From VGCC01 sp040381195 (lineage in GTDB: Bacteria > Actinomycetota > Actinomycetes > S36-B12): 6,154 nucleotides of DNA. The notes beneath the pieces are model-generated. The model had not been told where the DNA came from. It saw only the letters and a list, made by a program, of their open reading frames with translations, and did not search any database. The stretch is from positions 1 through 6,154 of the forward strand of contig JBEIHR010000106.1 of the NCBI GenBank assembly GCA_040381195.1, in the 5' to 3' direction. Below, in pieces: positions 1 to 6,154 of this stretch (positions within the stretch are counted from its first letter, which is position 1; every line of letters begins with the position of its first letter). A program made the translations under genes and the position numbers.

Positions 1-2025
1 CGCGAGTGACGCATCATGGAGGGCGCGGTGTGTGGCTTGACGAAGTGCATGGTCACCGGTGCGCGGATCGACACCGACGGGTGATGTGACATCGCCGCTC
101 AAGCGCCAGGCACGGGCGAGGAACTTGTGCGATCCCGCGGGGGAGACATCAGCCCAGTCCACGTCGTCTTCTGGCGGCCCGGCGAACACCATGGTCAGCC
201 GCACCGCGTCGACGCCGTGCTCGGAGAGTTCATCGGAGAGCCGGACGAGATTCCCCCGCGACTTGCTCATCGCCGAACCATTCATCACCACCATGCCCTG
301 GTTGAGCAACCGGGTGAACGGCTCGGTGAAATCTATGAGACCCATGTCGAAGAGCACCTTCGTGAAGAACCGGCTGTAGAGCAGATGCAGGATCGCGTGC
401 GTGACTCCGCCCACGTACTGGTCAACGGGGAGCCACTCCCGCACCTTCGACGGATCGAAGGCCGCTGTCGCATCGTGCGGATCGACGTAGCGGAGGTAGT
501 ACCAACTCGAATCGACGAACGTGTCCATCGTGTCCGGGTCGCGCGTGGCGGGTCCACCGCATGACGGACACGGCACACTCGCCCATGCAACCGCCGCACC
601 GAGCGGCGACGCCCCCTTGGGCTTCAGGTCGAGGCCTTCGGCCGGCGGAAGTTCCACCGGCAACTGATCGAGCGGCACCGGAACCTCGCCACACGCCGGG
701 CAGTGGATGATCGGGATGGGCGTCCCCCAGTAGCGCTGCCGCGAGATCAGCCAGTCGCGGAGCCGATAGTTCACCGACGGGCGTCCGGTGCCGCGCTCCT
801 GCAGGATCTCCAGGATCCGGGCGATCGCAGGGGCCTTGTCCAGACCGTCGAGGGGTCCGGAATTCACGTGCGGGCCATCGTCGGCGGTGGCGATGCCGGT
901 GACCAGCGGGTCTTCTCCCGCCTCCACCACCACGCGCACGGGAAGGTCGAAGGTGCGGGCGAAGTCGAGGTCACGTTGATCGTGCGCAGGCACGGCCATG
1001 ATCGCGCCCGTGCCGTAGTCGGCCAGGACGTAATCAGACGCCCACACGGGAATCCGCTCACCGTTGACGGGGTTGATCGCATAGCGCTGCAGAAAAACAC
1101 CCGTCTTGTCACGCGTGTTGTCCAACCGGTCCATCTCCGACGTCTGCTTCACGGCGTCGAGGTACGTAAGGAACTCAGCCTCCGCCGGGGTTCCGGTCGC
1201 CAACTCCATCGCGAGTTCGGAGTCCGCCGCCACAACGAAGAAGGTGGCACCGTAGAGAGTGTCGGGGCGCGTTGTGTACACCGTCACCGGAGCCTCGCGC
1301 CCTTCGATGACAAACTCGACCTCAGCTCCCGTGGATCGACCGATCCAGTTGCGCTGCATCAGGAGAACCTTCTCCGGCCACTCGCCCTCGAGTTGTGCCA
1401 TATCGTCGAGTAGGCGGTCGGCGTAGTCGGTGATGCGCAGGTACCACTGGGTGAGCTTCTTCTTGGTGACCTGCGCATCGCATCGTTCGCACAGACCGGC
1501 CACGACCTGTTCATTGGCGAGCACGGTCTGACATTCCGGGCACCAGTTGACGTTACTGTCTTTCCGATGCGCCAAACCGCGCTCGTACATCTGCAGGAAG
1601 AACCACTGGTTCCACTTGTAGTACTCGGGATCGCACGTGTTGAGGACACGATCCCAATCGAAGGAGCAGGCGTATCGACGCATCGACGCCTTCTGCTGCG
1701 CGATGTTGTCGTAGGTCCAGAGCGCTGGGCTTTCCCCGCGCTTGATCGCCGCGTTCTCCGCGGGGAGACCGAATGCATCCCAGCCGATCGGGTGCATCAC
1801 ATTGAAACCTCGCTGCACCCAGTAGCGGGCGATCACGTCTCCGAGGGCGTAAGCCTCCGCATGTCCCATGTGCAAGTCACCGGACGGGTAGGGGAACATG
1901 TCCAGGACATACTTTTTCGGACGCGGGTCATCGGGGCGGCCCGACCGGAACGGCGCCAGCTCGTCCCACACCGGCAACCACCGCTCCTGGATGGCGGTGA
2001 TGTCGTAGCGGGCGTCGTCTGTCAT
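1..2025 (-). CDS. leuS: Leucyl-tRNA synthetase (LeuRS), 5' 675 codons, 3' end outside window
   Basis: Cytoplasmic class Ia aminoacyl-tRNA synthetase that charges tRNA-Leu with leucine using ATP and hydrolyses mischarged products. The frame is open from the ATG at 2025 to the left edge. Seen in order: the HIGH signature as HMGH (residues 52-55) after FPYPSGDL; a first zinc module with C162-PE-C165 and C179-ER-C182; the CP1 editing domain (roughly 230-415) with the threonine-rich TTRPDT (251-256) and VPAHDQRD, whose D349 matches the conserved editing aspartate; WLISRQRYWG (425-434); a second cysteine set C442-PA-C445 and C486-PS-C489; DSSWYYLRY (505-513); and the KMSKS loop written AMSKS (585-589). 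The remainder, the anticodon-binding helical domain and C-terminal domain, is cut off; family members are usually about 800-970 residues. The start is supported by a good Shine-Dalgarno at 2031-2035 and by the usual N-terminus MTDDARYDITAIQERW. It is divergent from the MFS gene. Identification is certain. Confidence 0.98.
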   Translation of the reverse strand, partial: MTDDARYDITAIQERWLPVWDELAPFRSGRPDDPRPKKYVLDMFPYPSGDLHMGHAEAYALGDVIARYWVQRGFNVMHPIGWDAFGLPAENAAIKRGESPALWTYDNIAQQKASMRRYACSFDWDRVLNTCDPEYYKWNQWFFLQMYERGLAHRKDSNVNWCPECQTVLANEQVVAGLCERCDAQVTKKKLTQWYLRITDYADRLLDDMAQLEGEWPEKVLLMQRNWIGRSTGAEVEFVIEGREAPVTVYTTRPDTLYGATFFVVAADSELAMELATGTPAEAEFLTYLDAVKQTSEMDRLDNTRDKTGVFLQRYAINPVNGERIPVWASDYVLADYGTGAIMAVPAHDQRDLDFARTFDLPVRVVVEAGEDPLVTGIATADDGPHVNSGPLDGLDKAPAIARILEILQERGTGRPSVNYRLRDWLISRQRYWGTPIPIIHCPACGEVPVPLDQLPVELPPAEGLDLKPKGASPLGAAVAWASVPCPSCGGPATRDPDTMDTFVDSSWYYLRYVDPHDATAAFDPSKVREWLPVDQYVGGVTHAILHLLYSRFFTKVLFDMGLIDFTEPFTRLLNQGMVVMNGSAMSKSRGNLVRLSDELSEHGVDAVRLTMVFAGPPEDDVDWADVSPAGSHKFLARAWRLSGDVTSPVGVDPRTGDHALRQATHRALHDASLA

Positions 2026-2030
2026 CTCGA

Positions 2031-2035
2031 TTCCT
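2031..2035 (-). promoter_or_regulatory. Shine-Dalgarno of leuS
   Basis: On the minus strand AGGAA lies five bases before the ATG at 2025. The match and spacing fix the leuS start and rule out need for an upstream one. Confidence 0.8.
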
Positions 2036-2040
2036 GGTGT

Positions 2041-2114
2041 CGGGAGTGGAGGGTACCGACGCGTGCGGTCATCGCTGGTGTATGGGGTGTTCGGGGCGCA
2101 GGCATCCACTCCCG
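2041..2114. repeat. 10-bp perfect inverted repeat in the leuS/MFS divergent intergenic region
   Basis: CGGGAGTGGA at 2041-2050 is exactly the reverse complement of TCCACTCCCG at 2105-2114. Arm starts are 64 bp apart, close to six helical turns. A smaller imperfect dyad, ACCG-ACGCGTG-CGGT (2055-2069), lies between them. The arms bracket the only space where both divergent promoters could sit: one arm is just upstream of the leuS Shine-Dalgarno, the other about 44 bases before the MFS start. It could be a pair of operator half-sites or the stem of a leader RNA; neither is shown. Apart from this and the flanking ribosome sites, I see nothing clear in 2026-2157. Confidence 0.6.
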
Positions 2115-2123
2115 CTGACCCTC

Positions 2124-2129
2124 TACTGT
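2124..2129 (+). promoter_or_regulatory. Weak -10 candidate for the MFS gene
   Basis: TACTGT fits the TAnnnT pattern of actinobacterial sigma-70-type -10 boxes and would start transcription near 2136, leaving a leader of about 22 bases with the Shine-Dalgarno inside it. No convincing -35 box is visible at 16-19 bases upstream, so this is only a candidate. Confidence 0.25.
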
Positions 2130-2143
2130 GGAGAGCCGACCCC

Positions 2144-2150
2144 GGAAAGG
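2144..2150 (+). promoter_or_regulatory. Shine-Dalgarno deciding the MFS start
   Basis: GGAAAGG sits seven bases before the GTG at 2158. This selects 2158 over the in-frame GTG at 2128, which has no ribosome site at a usable distance and would put this motif inside the coding region. Confidence 0.75.
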
Positions 2151-2157
2151 ACCGACG

Positions 2158-3369
2158 GTGAACCACCCTTCGCCACGGCGAACGTCGGTCGTGCTGCTCG
2201 AGTTGGCCAACCTCGCCTCCGGGCTAGGCAACGCGGTCGTGCTCGTCGCGCTGCCCTGGCTGGTACTCGAGGTCACCGGCTCGCCCTCGTTCACGGGCAT
2301 CGTGGCCGCTGCGAGCGCGCTCCCTGCCCTGCTCATGGCACCCCTTGCAGGGTGGCTCGTCGACCATGTGGGGCGTCGCGTGGTCAGCATCGGGTCGGAC
2401 GTCCTGTCCGCGCTGTCCGTTGCAGCGATTCCGATCGTGGCGATCATCGGTGGTCTCACGCCCACGACGATCCTGCTGCTCGCAGTGCTCGGCGCGGCGT
2501 TCGATCCCGCTGGCTATACCGCCCGACGGACTCTGCTCGTCGACGCAGCTCGCGCGGCTCAGATGGACCAGAACAAACTCAACGGGATTCACGAAGGCGT
2601 GTTCGCTGTGGGATTCGTGCTGGGTCCGGTGGTCGGTGCTGCTGCGATCACCGCGATCGGACCGACCAACGCGTTCTGGATTCCGTTCAGCCTGTTCCTC
2701 ATCGCCGCACTCGCGATCACATGTATGCGCGTTGCCGCCACCGCGGAAGAGGTGGACTCGTCCAGCACGGTGGGCTGGCGCGGGCTCACCCGGGGATTCG
2801 TGGTGCTGTCGAAGGATCGTCTCCTACTCACGATCACGATCGGTGTTCTCGTCCTCGCAGCGATTTACCTACCGACAGAAGCGATCGTGCTGCCCACCTA
2901 CTTTGAGGCACGGGATCAGCCAGGCTCCCTGGGGCTCGTCATCGCGGCGCTCTCCGCCGGGGCGATGGTCGGTGCGTTTCTCTACGGGTGGATCAGCTCA
3001 CGCCTGAGCACGAAACGACTCTTGCAGCTCATCATGATCGGGACGGCGGTGAGCATCCTGCCCATGGCCTTCCTGCCCCCACTTCCAATTCTCCTCGCTG
3101 CGGGATTCCTACTCGGGTTCTTCTGGGGGCCCTTCAATCCGCTGATGACGACTCTGGTTCAGGACCGCGTTCCCGCCGATGAACAGGGGCGTGTATTCGG
3201 TGTGCAACTGTCGGTGTTCTACGCGGCGCCGCCGCTGGGCATGGTCATCGTCGGGTACACCGTGGAGACCTGGGGTGTGGCCACCACCTACCTGGTGCTC
3301 GCGGGAACCTTGGCCATCACGTCGATCGCAGTGCTTTTCGCGCGCTCGGTACGCCAGCTCCCCGCGTGA
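2158..3369 (+). CDS. MFS transporter, 12 membrane segments, probable drug/solute exporter
   Basis: A 403-residue cytoplasmic-membrane protein of the major facilitator superfamily. About 12 hydrophobic segments are visible (roughly 14-37, 46-68, 78-98, 102-116, 145-166, 170-190, 223-246, 258-279, 287-307, 309-330, 348-369, 375-396). The hallmark motif A in the loop between segments 2 and 3 is present as GWLVDHVGRR (65-74), with a weaker counterpart GWISSRLSTKR (277-287) after segment 8. The loop QDRVPADEQGRVFG (335-348) resembles that of MFS exporters of the EntS/macrolide-efflux type. Those relatives are proton-driven exporters, but the substrate cannot be inferred here. The GTG start at 2158 is chosen on its Shine-Dalgarno; starting at the GTG at 2128 would add ten residues. 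It is divergent from leuS and followed 41 bp later, on the same strand, by a DUF418 gene. No adjacent transcriptional regulator gene is in the window. Confidence 0.93.
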   Translation: MNHPSPRRTSVVLLELANLASGLGNAVVLVALPWLVLEVTGSPSFTGIVAAASALPALLMAPLAGWLVDHVGRRVVSIGSDVLSALSVAAIPIVAIIGGLTPTTILLLAVLGAAFDPAGYTARRTLLVDAARAAQMDQNKLNGIHEGVFAVGFVLGPVVGAAAITAIGPTNAFWIPFSLFLIAALAITCMRVAATAEEVDSSSTVGWRGLTRGFVVLSKDRLLLTITIGVLVLAAIYLPTEAIVLPTYFEARDQPGSLGLVIAALSAGAMVGAFLYGWISSRLSTKRLLQLIMIGTAVSILPMAFLPPLPILLAAGFLLGFFWGPFNPLMTTLVQDRVPADEQGRVFGVQLSVFYAAPPLGMVIVGYTVETWGVATTYLVLAGTLAITSIAVLFARSVRQLPA

Positions 3370-3374
3370 TCACG
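3365..3374. repeat. 10-bp perfect palindrome over the MFS stop codon
   Basis: CGTGATCACG is self-complementary and spans the TGA at 3367-3369. It lies just upstream of the proposed DUF418 promoter, so it could be an operator, or simply chance; it has no loop or T-run and is not a terminator. Confidence 0.35.
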
Positions 3375-3398
3375 TCAATCAACACACGACCCGAGCCC

Positions 3399-3404
3399 TA
3401 GGCT
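3399..3404 (+). promoter_or_regulatory. -10 candidate for a leaderless DUF418 transcript
   Basis: TAGGCT fits TAnnnT and ends six bases before the GTG at 3411, so transcription would begin at or next to the start codon. No good Shine-Dalgarno is present in 3370-3410, which agrees with leaderless translation, common in actinomycetes. The -35 region (around 3375-3381, TCAATCA) is poor. Inferred, not demonstrated. Confidence 0.4.
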
Positions 3405-3410
3405 CCTTCG

Positions 3411-4547
3411 GTGGAAGCGCAACGGGAGGCCCTGCCCGACCGGCTCCGAGCCGTAGCCCTGCTTGGGATCGTGGTCGTCAACGCACCGCTACTGGGGATC
3501 GTCGGTAGCGCAGGACTCTCCCCGGAATCGCTCGCCGGGCCACTCAACACGACCGCCGCCTTCCTGATGATCGCTCTCGCTCAAGGGAAGTTCTACCTCC
3601 TGTTTTCCTTCCTCTTCGGCTATAGCGCGTCGTTCATCCTCAAGGACAACACGCGTGCCAACCGGTCCCGCTTCACTCGGCGTCTTCTCGTTCTCGTTGC
3701 GATCGGACTCGTGCACGCCGTCTTCTTTTTCATCGGCGACATCCTGATCTCCTACGCGATTCTGGGCTTCGGCCTTCTCGCACTCTCCCGACGCTCCGAT
3801 CGAGCCCTCAAGATCTGGATCGTGGTCACGGTAACCGTCTCGATTCTGGTGATCACCGCGACGGTATCCCTGGTTGCGCTGATCCCGGAACCGAGCCCGG
3901 GTTTGACCTACCTCGATACGGCGCTGGCGACGGGGTCGTTCCTGGAGGCTGCAGGCGCGCGACTCGAGTCCCTGCCCACCGTGGTGATCTACGTGCTTCT
4001 GACCCAGGGCGGGATGGCCTTCGCAGCTTTCCTGTTGGGCCTGCTCGCTTCACGTCAGCGCTTCCTCGCTGACCCGCAGAGTCGTGAATCACAGTGGCGG
4101 CGGTTGATGATCCTCGGACTTTCCATCGGCCTCCCGCTCCAACTGGTGGCCGCGTGGCTACAGGTCTGGTCGATCAGCGCGGGATCGATCTACTACGAGG
4201 CAGGGATGGCTGGATTGATCCTCGGCTTCTCGACGGCACCCCTTCTCGCGACGGGATACGTCGGCCTGTTGGGCTGGACCCTCTGTCGCAGGCCCTCTTT
4301 CCTGCAGGCACTAAGCCCCGCTGGTCGTGCGTCGCTGACCGTCTATATCGGTGAGTCGGTGTTGTTATCCCTGTTGTTCTGCGGTTACGGGCTGGGCTTC
4401 TACGGAGAGTGGGGCGCTTTCCCGGTGATGCTTGCCGCAGTCGGCTCGTGGGTTCTGCTGGTGCTCTTCGCACGACTCTGGTTGAAGCGCTTTCCACGTG
4501 GCCCGCTGGAGGAGGTCGTTGCACGCCTCACGCGGCGGGCCTCATAA
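3411..4547 (+). CDS. DUF418 domain membrane protein (YeiB-like), function unknown
   Basis: A 378-residue multi-spanning membrane protein. The N-terminus RLRAVALLGIVVVNAPLLG (11-29) follows the family's opening pattern of an acidic/basic turn then a helix with a conserved asparagine. GKFYLLFSFLFGYS (59-72) is the typical family motif, followed by RRLLVLVAIGLVHAVFFFIGDILISYAILG (90-119; key residues R90, R91, H102, D110, Y115). The DUF418 domain proper fills the C-terminal half, ending in GRASLTVYIGES (305-316) and FPRGPLEEVVARLT (361-374), where relatives have RGPLEWLWR; the usual tryptophans are absent. About ten hydrophobic segments are visible. E. coli YeiB is in this family; its role is unsettled, so no function is assigned. 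The GTG at 3411 places the family motif right after the start and is the only fitting start; it lacks a Shine-Dalgarno. It may share a transcript with the MFS gene 41 bp upstream or have its own promoter. Confidence 0.88.
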   Translation: MEAQREALPDRLRAVALLGIVVVNAPLLGIVGSAGLSPESLAGPLNTTAAFLMIALAQGKFYLLFSFLFGYSASFILKDNTRANRSRFTRRLLVLVAIGLVHAVFFFIGDILISYAILGFGLLALSRRSDRALKIWIVVTVTVSILVITATVSLVALIPEPSPGLTYLDTALATGSFLEAAGARLESLPTVVIYVLLTQGGMAFAAFLLGLLASRQRFLADPQSRESQWRRLMILGLSIGLPLQLVAAWLQVWSISAGSIYYEAGMAGLILGFSTAPLLATGYVGLLGWTLCRRPSFLQALSPAGRASLTVYIGESVLLSLLFCGYGLGFYGEWGAFPVMLAAVGSWVLLVLFARLWLKRFPRGPLEEVVARLTRRAS

Positions 4548-4552
4548 CCGAT

Positions 4553-6154
4553 CTACGACTGCGCCATATCCACGAAGCGCGAGTAGTGACCCTGGAAGGC
4601 GACTGTGATGGTTGCGGTGGGTCCGTTGCGGTGCTTGGCGACGATGAAATCGGCTTCACCGGCACGCGGGGACTCTCGCTCGTAGAAGTCTTCGCGGTGG
4701 AGAAGAACCACCATGTCCGCGTCCTGCTCGAGCGAGTTATGAACCGCAACCCCCTCGGCGATGAAGTTGTGCGTGCCCAACACTTCCGCATCGAATACGT
4801 CCATCTCACCGAGGGACTCGACCCCTACGACCTCATCCCAATAGACATCGTTCGTTGCGATCATTTCGAGCTCCTCGGATTCGAGGACAGTGGCGACTCG
4901 TTGCAGTCGCTGCCTGCTCGGGGCCGACTTCCAGAGTGCGCTTCCGCAGTACTGGTTTCCCAGCTTGGACTGGAACTCGCGATGGGTCATACCTTTCTCG
5001 CCGATGATCTCCCGCACTTGGTTCCAGACATCGACGGGCACCGTGTCCCGATTCGGATTCGAGTCGATCTCCTCGAGGATCCGCAAGAGCCGACGCCCCG
5101 CTGTGCCACGCGAGCCATACGCGTTAATCCGGCGAAGGAACACCTTCTGGTCCGTGACCCCGGAGATATCCACGTGGTACCCGTCGCGATAGCCGCTCTT
5201 CCGGGCGACACGGATTCGCGTGTGAATACCGAATCGGAGGAGAAGGCGTGACACCCCGTCGGCGAGTGCTCGGCTGGTCGATGCGTAGTAGATACGTCCA
5301 CCGCGCCCGTGGGGCAGGGTGAGGATCGAGCCGTCCGTCGCCCAGAGATGACGCAGAAAAAGTGCGATCTGCTCCTTAGGGAGAGAGAAGACCGGCTCGG
5401 GAATGAATTTCTGATGACTGCGGGCACCGAAGAGGCCGAGTTCGTCCAGCCATGCGGCCATGGGATTTCGAACCCCGTGCGTAACTCGGCGACTACTTGC
5501 GAATCGCAAGGTTGTGCACCGGGCTGCCGGGTACTCGTCGACTCGGAGCTTCACATCAAAGGCCCTCGCAGCGCTCTCGCCCACAATCGCCAAGTTCGCG
5601 AGATCCGTGGTGGCATAGCGAATCGGCTGGCGCGGCAACATGGATCCATCGCCGAGCATGTGGGCCAGCACGATGACCCGCTCATCCGACCACTCGGTCA
5701 CCTGCGTGGGTGCCGGGACGTGGCGTGGGATTGCGATGCGATCACCAGAATCCAATGCGCCCAAAGATGTCCATCCGTCGAAGGTGAGGAATGGATGGTT
5801 GGCCGTGGCGTCGATGACCCGGCCACTTGCCGTGCGGAGTCGGAAGACTTCCTTTCGCCCCGTGGAGAACACGTGGGTCAGCGGACGCGCGACGTAACGC
5901 AATGAGTCGTCCAGGGACCAGACGGGAACGTCACGCTCCCCAGAATCGAACAGTTCACCCATCGTCACCTCAGCGCCGGTGTCGGCGCGGAGAACACGAG
6001 TGGTGGCGGGAAGACAACCCGACTCGCGAAGATCCGACAGCATCGGACGCTTGTCCTGTCGCTGTTCCGGACCACGGTTCAGCTGGCTGATCGCGATGAC
6101 GGGCACGTCGAGTTCCTTCGCGAGAAGTTTCAACGAACGGGAGAACTCCGACAC
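4553..6154 (-). CDS. dnaB: Replicative DNA helicase DnaB, 3' part, interrupted in frame by an intein; 5' end outside window
   Basis: DnaB is the hexameric 5'-3' helicase that unwinds the chromosome at the fork. Numbering from the right edge, residues 1-46 are the N-extein, including the helicase motif IAISQLNRGPEQR (20-32) and DLRESG (41-46). Residues 47-473 are an intein. Residues 474-533 are the C-extein: SLEQDADMVVLLHRED, then FIVAKHRNGPT (503-513), where K507 and R509 match the lysine and arginine finger that reach the neighbouring subunit's ATP, and the usual tail HYSRFVDM. After splicing, RESG-SLEQDAD is rejoined without a gap. The Walker A and Walker B motifs and the N-terminal domain lie beyond 6154; the GTG at 6154 is an internal valine codon (relatives read ..EVSEFSR), not the start. 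The gene converges on the DUF418 gene, with five bases between their stop codons. Confidence 0.96.
   Translation of the reverse strand: MSEFSRSLKLLAKELDVPVIAISQLNRGPEQRQDKRPMLSDLRESGCLPATTRVLRADTGAEVTMGELFDSGERDVPVWSLDDSLRYVARPLTHVFSTGRKEVFRLRTASGRVIDATANHPFLTFDGWTSLGALDSGDRIAIPRHVPAPTQVTEWSDERVIVLAHMLGDGSMLPRQPIRYATTDLANLAIVGESAARAFDVKLRVDEYPAARCTTLRFASSRRVTHGVRNPMAAWLDELGLFGARSHQKFIPEPVFSLPKEQIALFLRHLWATDGSILTLPHGRGGRIYYASTSRALADGVSRLLLRFGIHTRIRVARKSGYRDGYHVDISGVTDQKVFLRRINAYGSRGTAGRRLLRILEEIDSNPNRDTVPVDVWNQVREIIGEKGMTHREFQSKLGNQYCGSALWKSAPSRQRLQRVATVLESEELEMIATNDVYWDEVVGVESLGEMDVFDAEVLGTHNFIAEGVAVHNSLEQDADMVVLLHREDFYERESPRAGEADFIVAKHRNGPTATITVAFQGHYSRFVDMAQS
4736..6016 (-). mobile_element. 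DnaB intein, 427 residues, with LAGLIDADG homing endonuclease
   Basis: An intein removes itself from the DnaB precursor and joins the flanks; its endonuclease cuts intein-free dnaB alleles so that repair copies the element in. Splicing residues seen: the first residue is C (codon at 6014-6016); block B is TANH (gene-fragment residues 117-120), the usual TxxH; block F is VFDAEVLGTHNF (453-464); the end is H472-N473, and the first C-extein residue is S474. All nucleophiles and assisting residues for class 1 splicing are therefore present. The insertion site, after RESG and before SLEQDAD, is the one used by the M. tuberculosis and Synechocystis DnaB inteins. The length is that of a full intein, not a mini-intein (about 130-160 residues). 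The opening VLRADTGAEVTMGELF and middle sections closely resemble the mycobacterial DnaB intein as I recall it. Intact frame and motifs indicate it is probably active. Confidence 0.96.
5327..5674 (-). other. Two LAGLIDADG (DOD) motifs of the intein endonuclease
   Basis: The first motif, IVLAHMLGDGSM (5639-5674), and the second, IALFLRHLWATDGS (5327-5368), form the two-helix core of a monomeric LAGLIDADG endonuclease. The acidic residue expected at each active site is present (D169 and D274 in gene-fragment numbering, intein residues 123 and 228). Basic DNA-contact stretches such as RYATTD and IYYASTSRALADGVSRLLLRFGI follow each motif, as in other DOD enzymes. Both sites intact supports cleavage activity; the target would be the intein-free dnaB junction. 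Confidence 0.88.

Noticed and set aside
127..1413. Long plus-strand open frames (127-564 and 703-1413) opposite leuS
   Set aside because: They lie antisense to an unmistakable leuS reading frame, have no recognisable domains and a composition typical of antisense frames in GC-rich genes.
2045..2064. T-box-like sequence (AGGGTACCGACGCG) near leuS
   Set aside because: It resembles the T-box consensus only loosely, is on the plus strand and so points away from leuS; the minus-strand version lacks the TGG. The 132-bp gap is also too short for a standard T-box leader.
2037..2906. Plus-strand open frame overlapping the intergenic region and the MFS gene
   Set aside because: An arginine-rich out-of-frame shadow of the MFS gene with no membrane segments or domain.
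4409..5905. Plus-strand open frames (4409-5251 and 5309-5905) opposite dnaB and its intein
   Set aside because: Antisense to intact DnaB and intein motifs; the first also overlaps the end of the DUF418 gene. No ribosome site or known domain.
4736..6016. Intein read as a frame-disrupting insertion or a pseudogene of dnaB
   Set aside because: The frame is open throughout, both exteins match DnaB exactly at the junctions and all splicing residues are present.
6152..6154. GTG at the right edge as the start of a 533-residue protein
   Set aside because: The residues that follow are the middle of the DnaB helicase domain, so the true start lies far outside the window.

Overview
The window comes from a GC-rich bacterial chromosome (by eye about 60% G+C, strong G/C preference at third codon positions, GTG starts). 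An actinomycete is the best fit. The LeuRS wording and the DnaB intein type both point to Actinomycetota, possibly Micrococcales; the genus cannot be read from this sequence.

Layout. Positions 1-2025 (minus) hold the first 675 codons of leuS, leucyl-tRNA synthetase, whose 3' end lies beyond the left edge. A 132-bp divergent intergenic region (2026-2157) contains a perfect 10-bp inverted repeat with arms 64 bp apart. Positions 2158-3369 (plus) encode a 403-residue, 12-segment MFS transporter. After 41 bp, positions 3411-4547 (plus) encode a 378-residue DUF418-family membrane protein that lacks a Shine-Dalgarno sequence and may be read from a leaderless transcript. Five bases after its stop, on the opposite strand, lies the stop codon of dnaB. 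Positions 4553-6154 (minus) hold the 3' part of dnaB, the replicative helicase, interrupted by a 427-residue intein (4736-6016).

How the genes fit together. Two housekeeping genes on the minus strand flank a pair of plus-strand membrane-protein genes of unknown substrate and role. The most distinctive element is the intein. It sits in the conserved C-terminal helicase motif of DnaB (RESG / SLEQDAD), has all the residues expected for protein splicing, and carries a LAGLIDADG homing endonuclease whose two acidic catalytic positions are both present. This looks like a competent selfish element rather than a decayed one. It belongs to a known class (DnaB inteins at this site occur in Mycobacterium tuberculosis and Synechocystis). 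I see no CRISPR array, tRNA, rRNA, insertion sequence or phage gene, and nothing that I would call a wholly new system.
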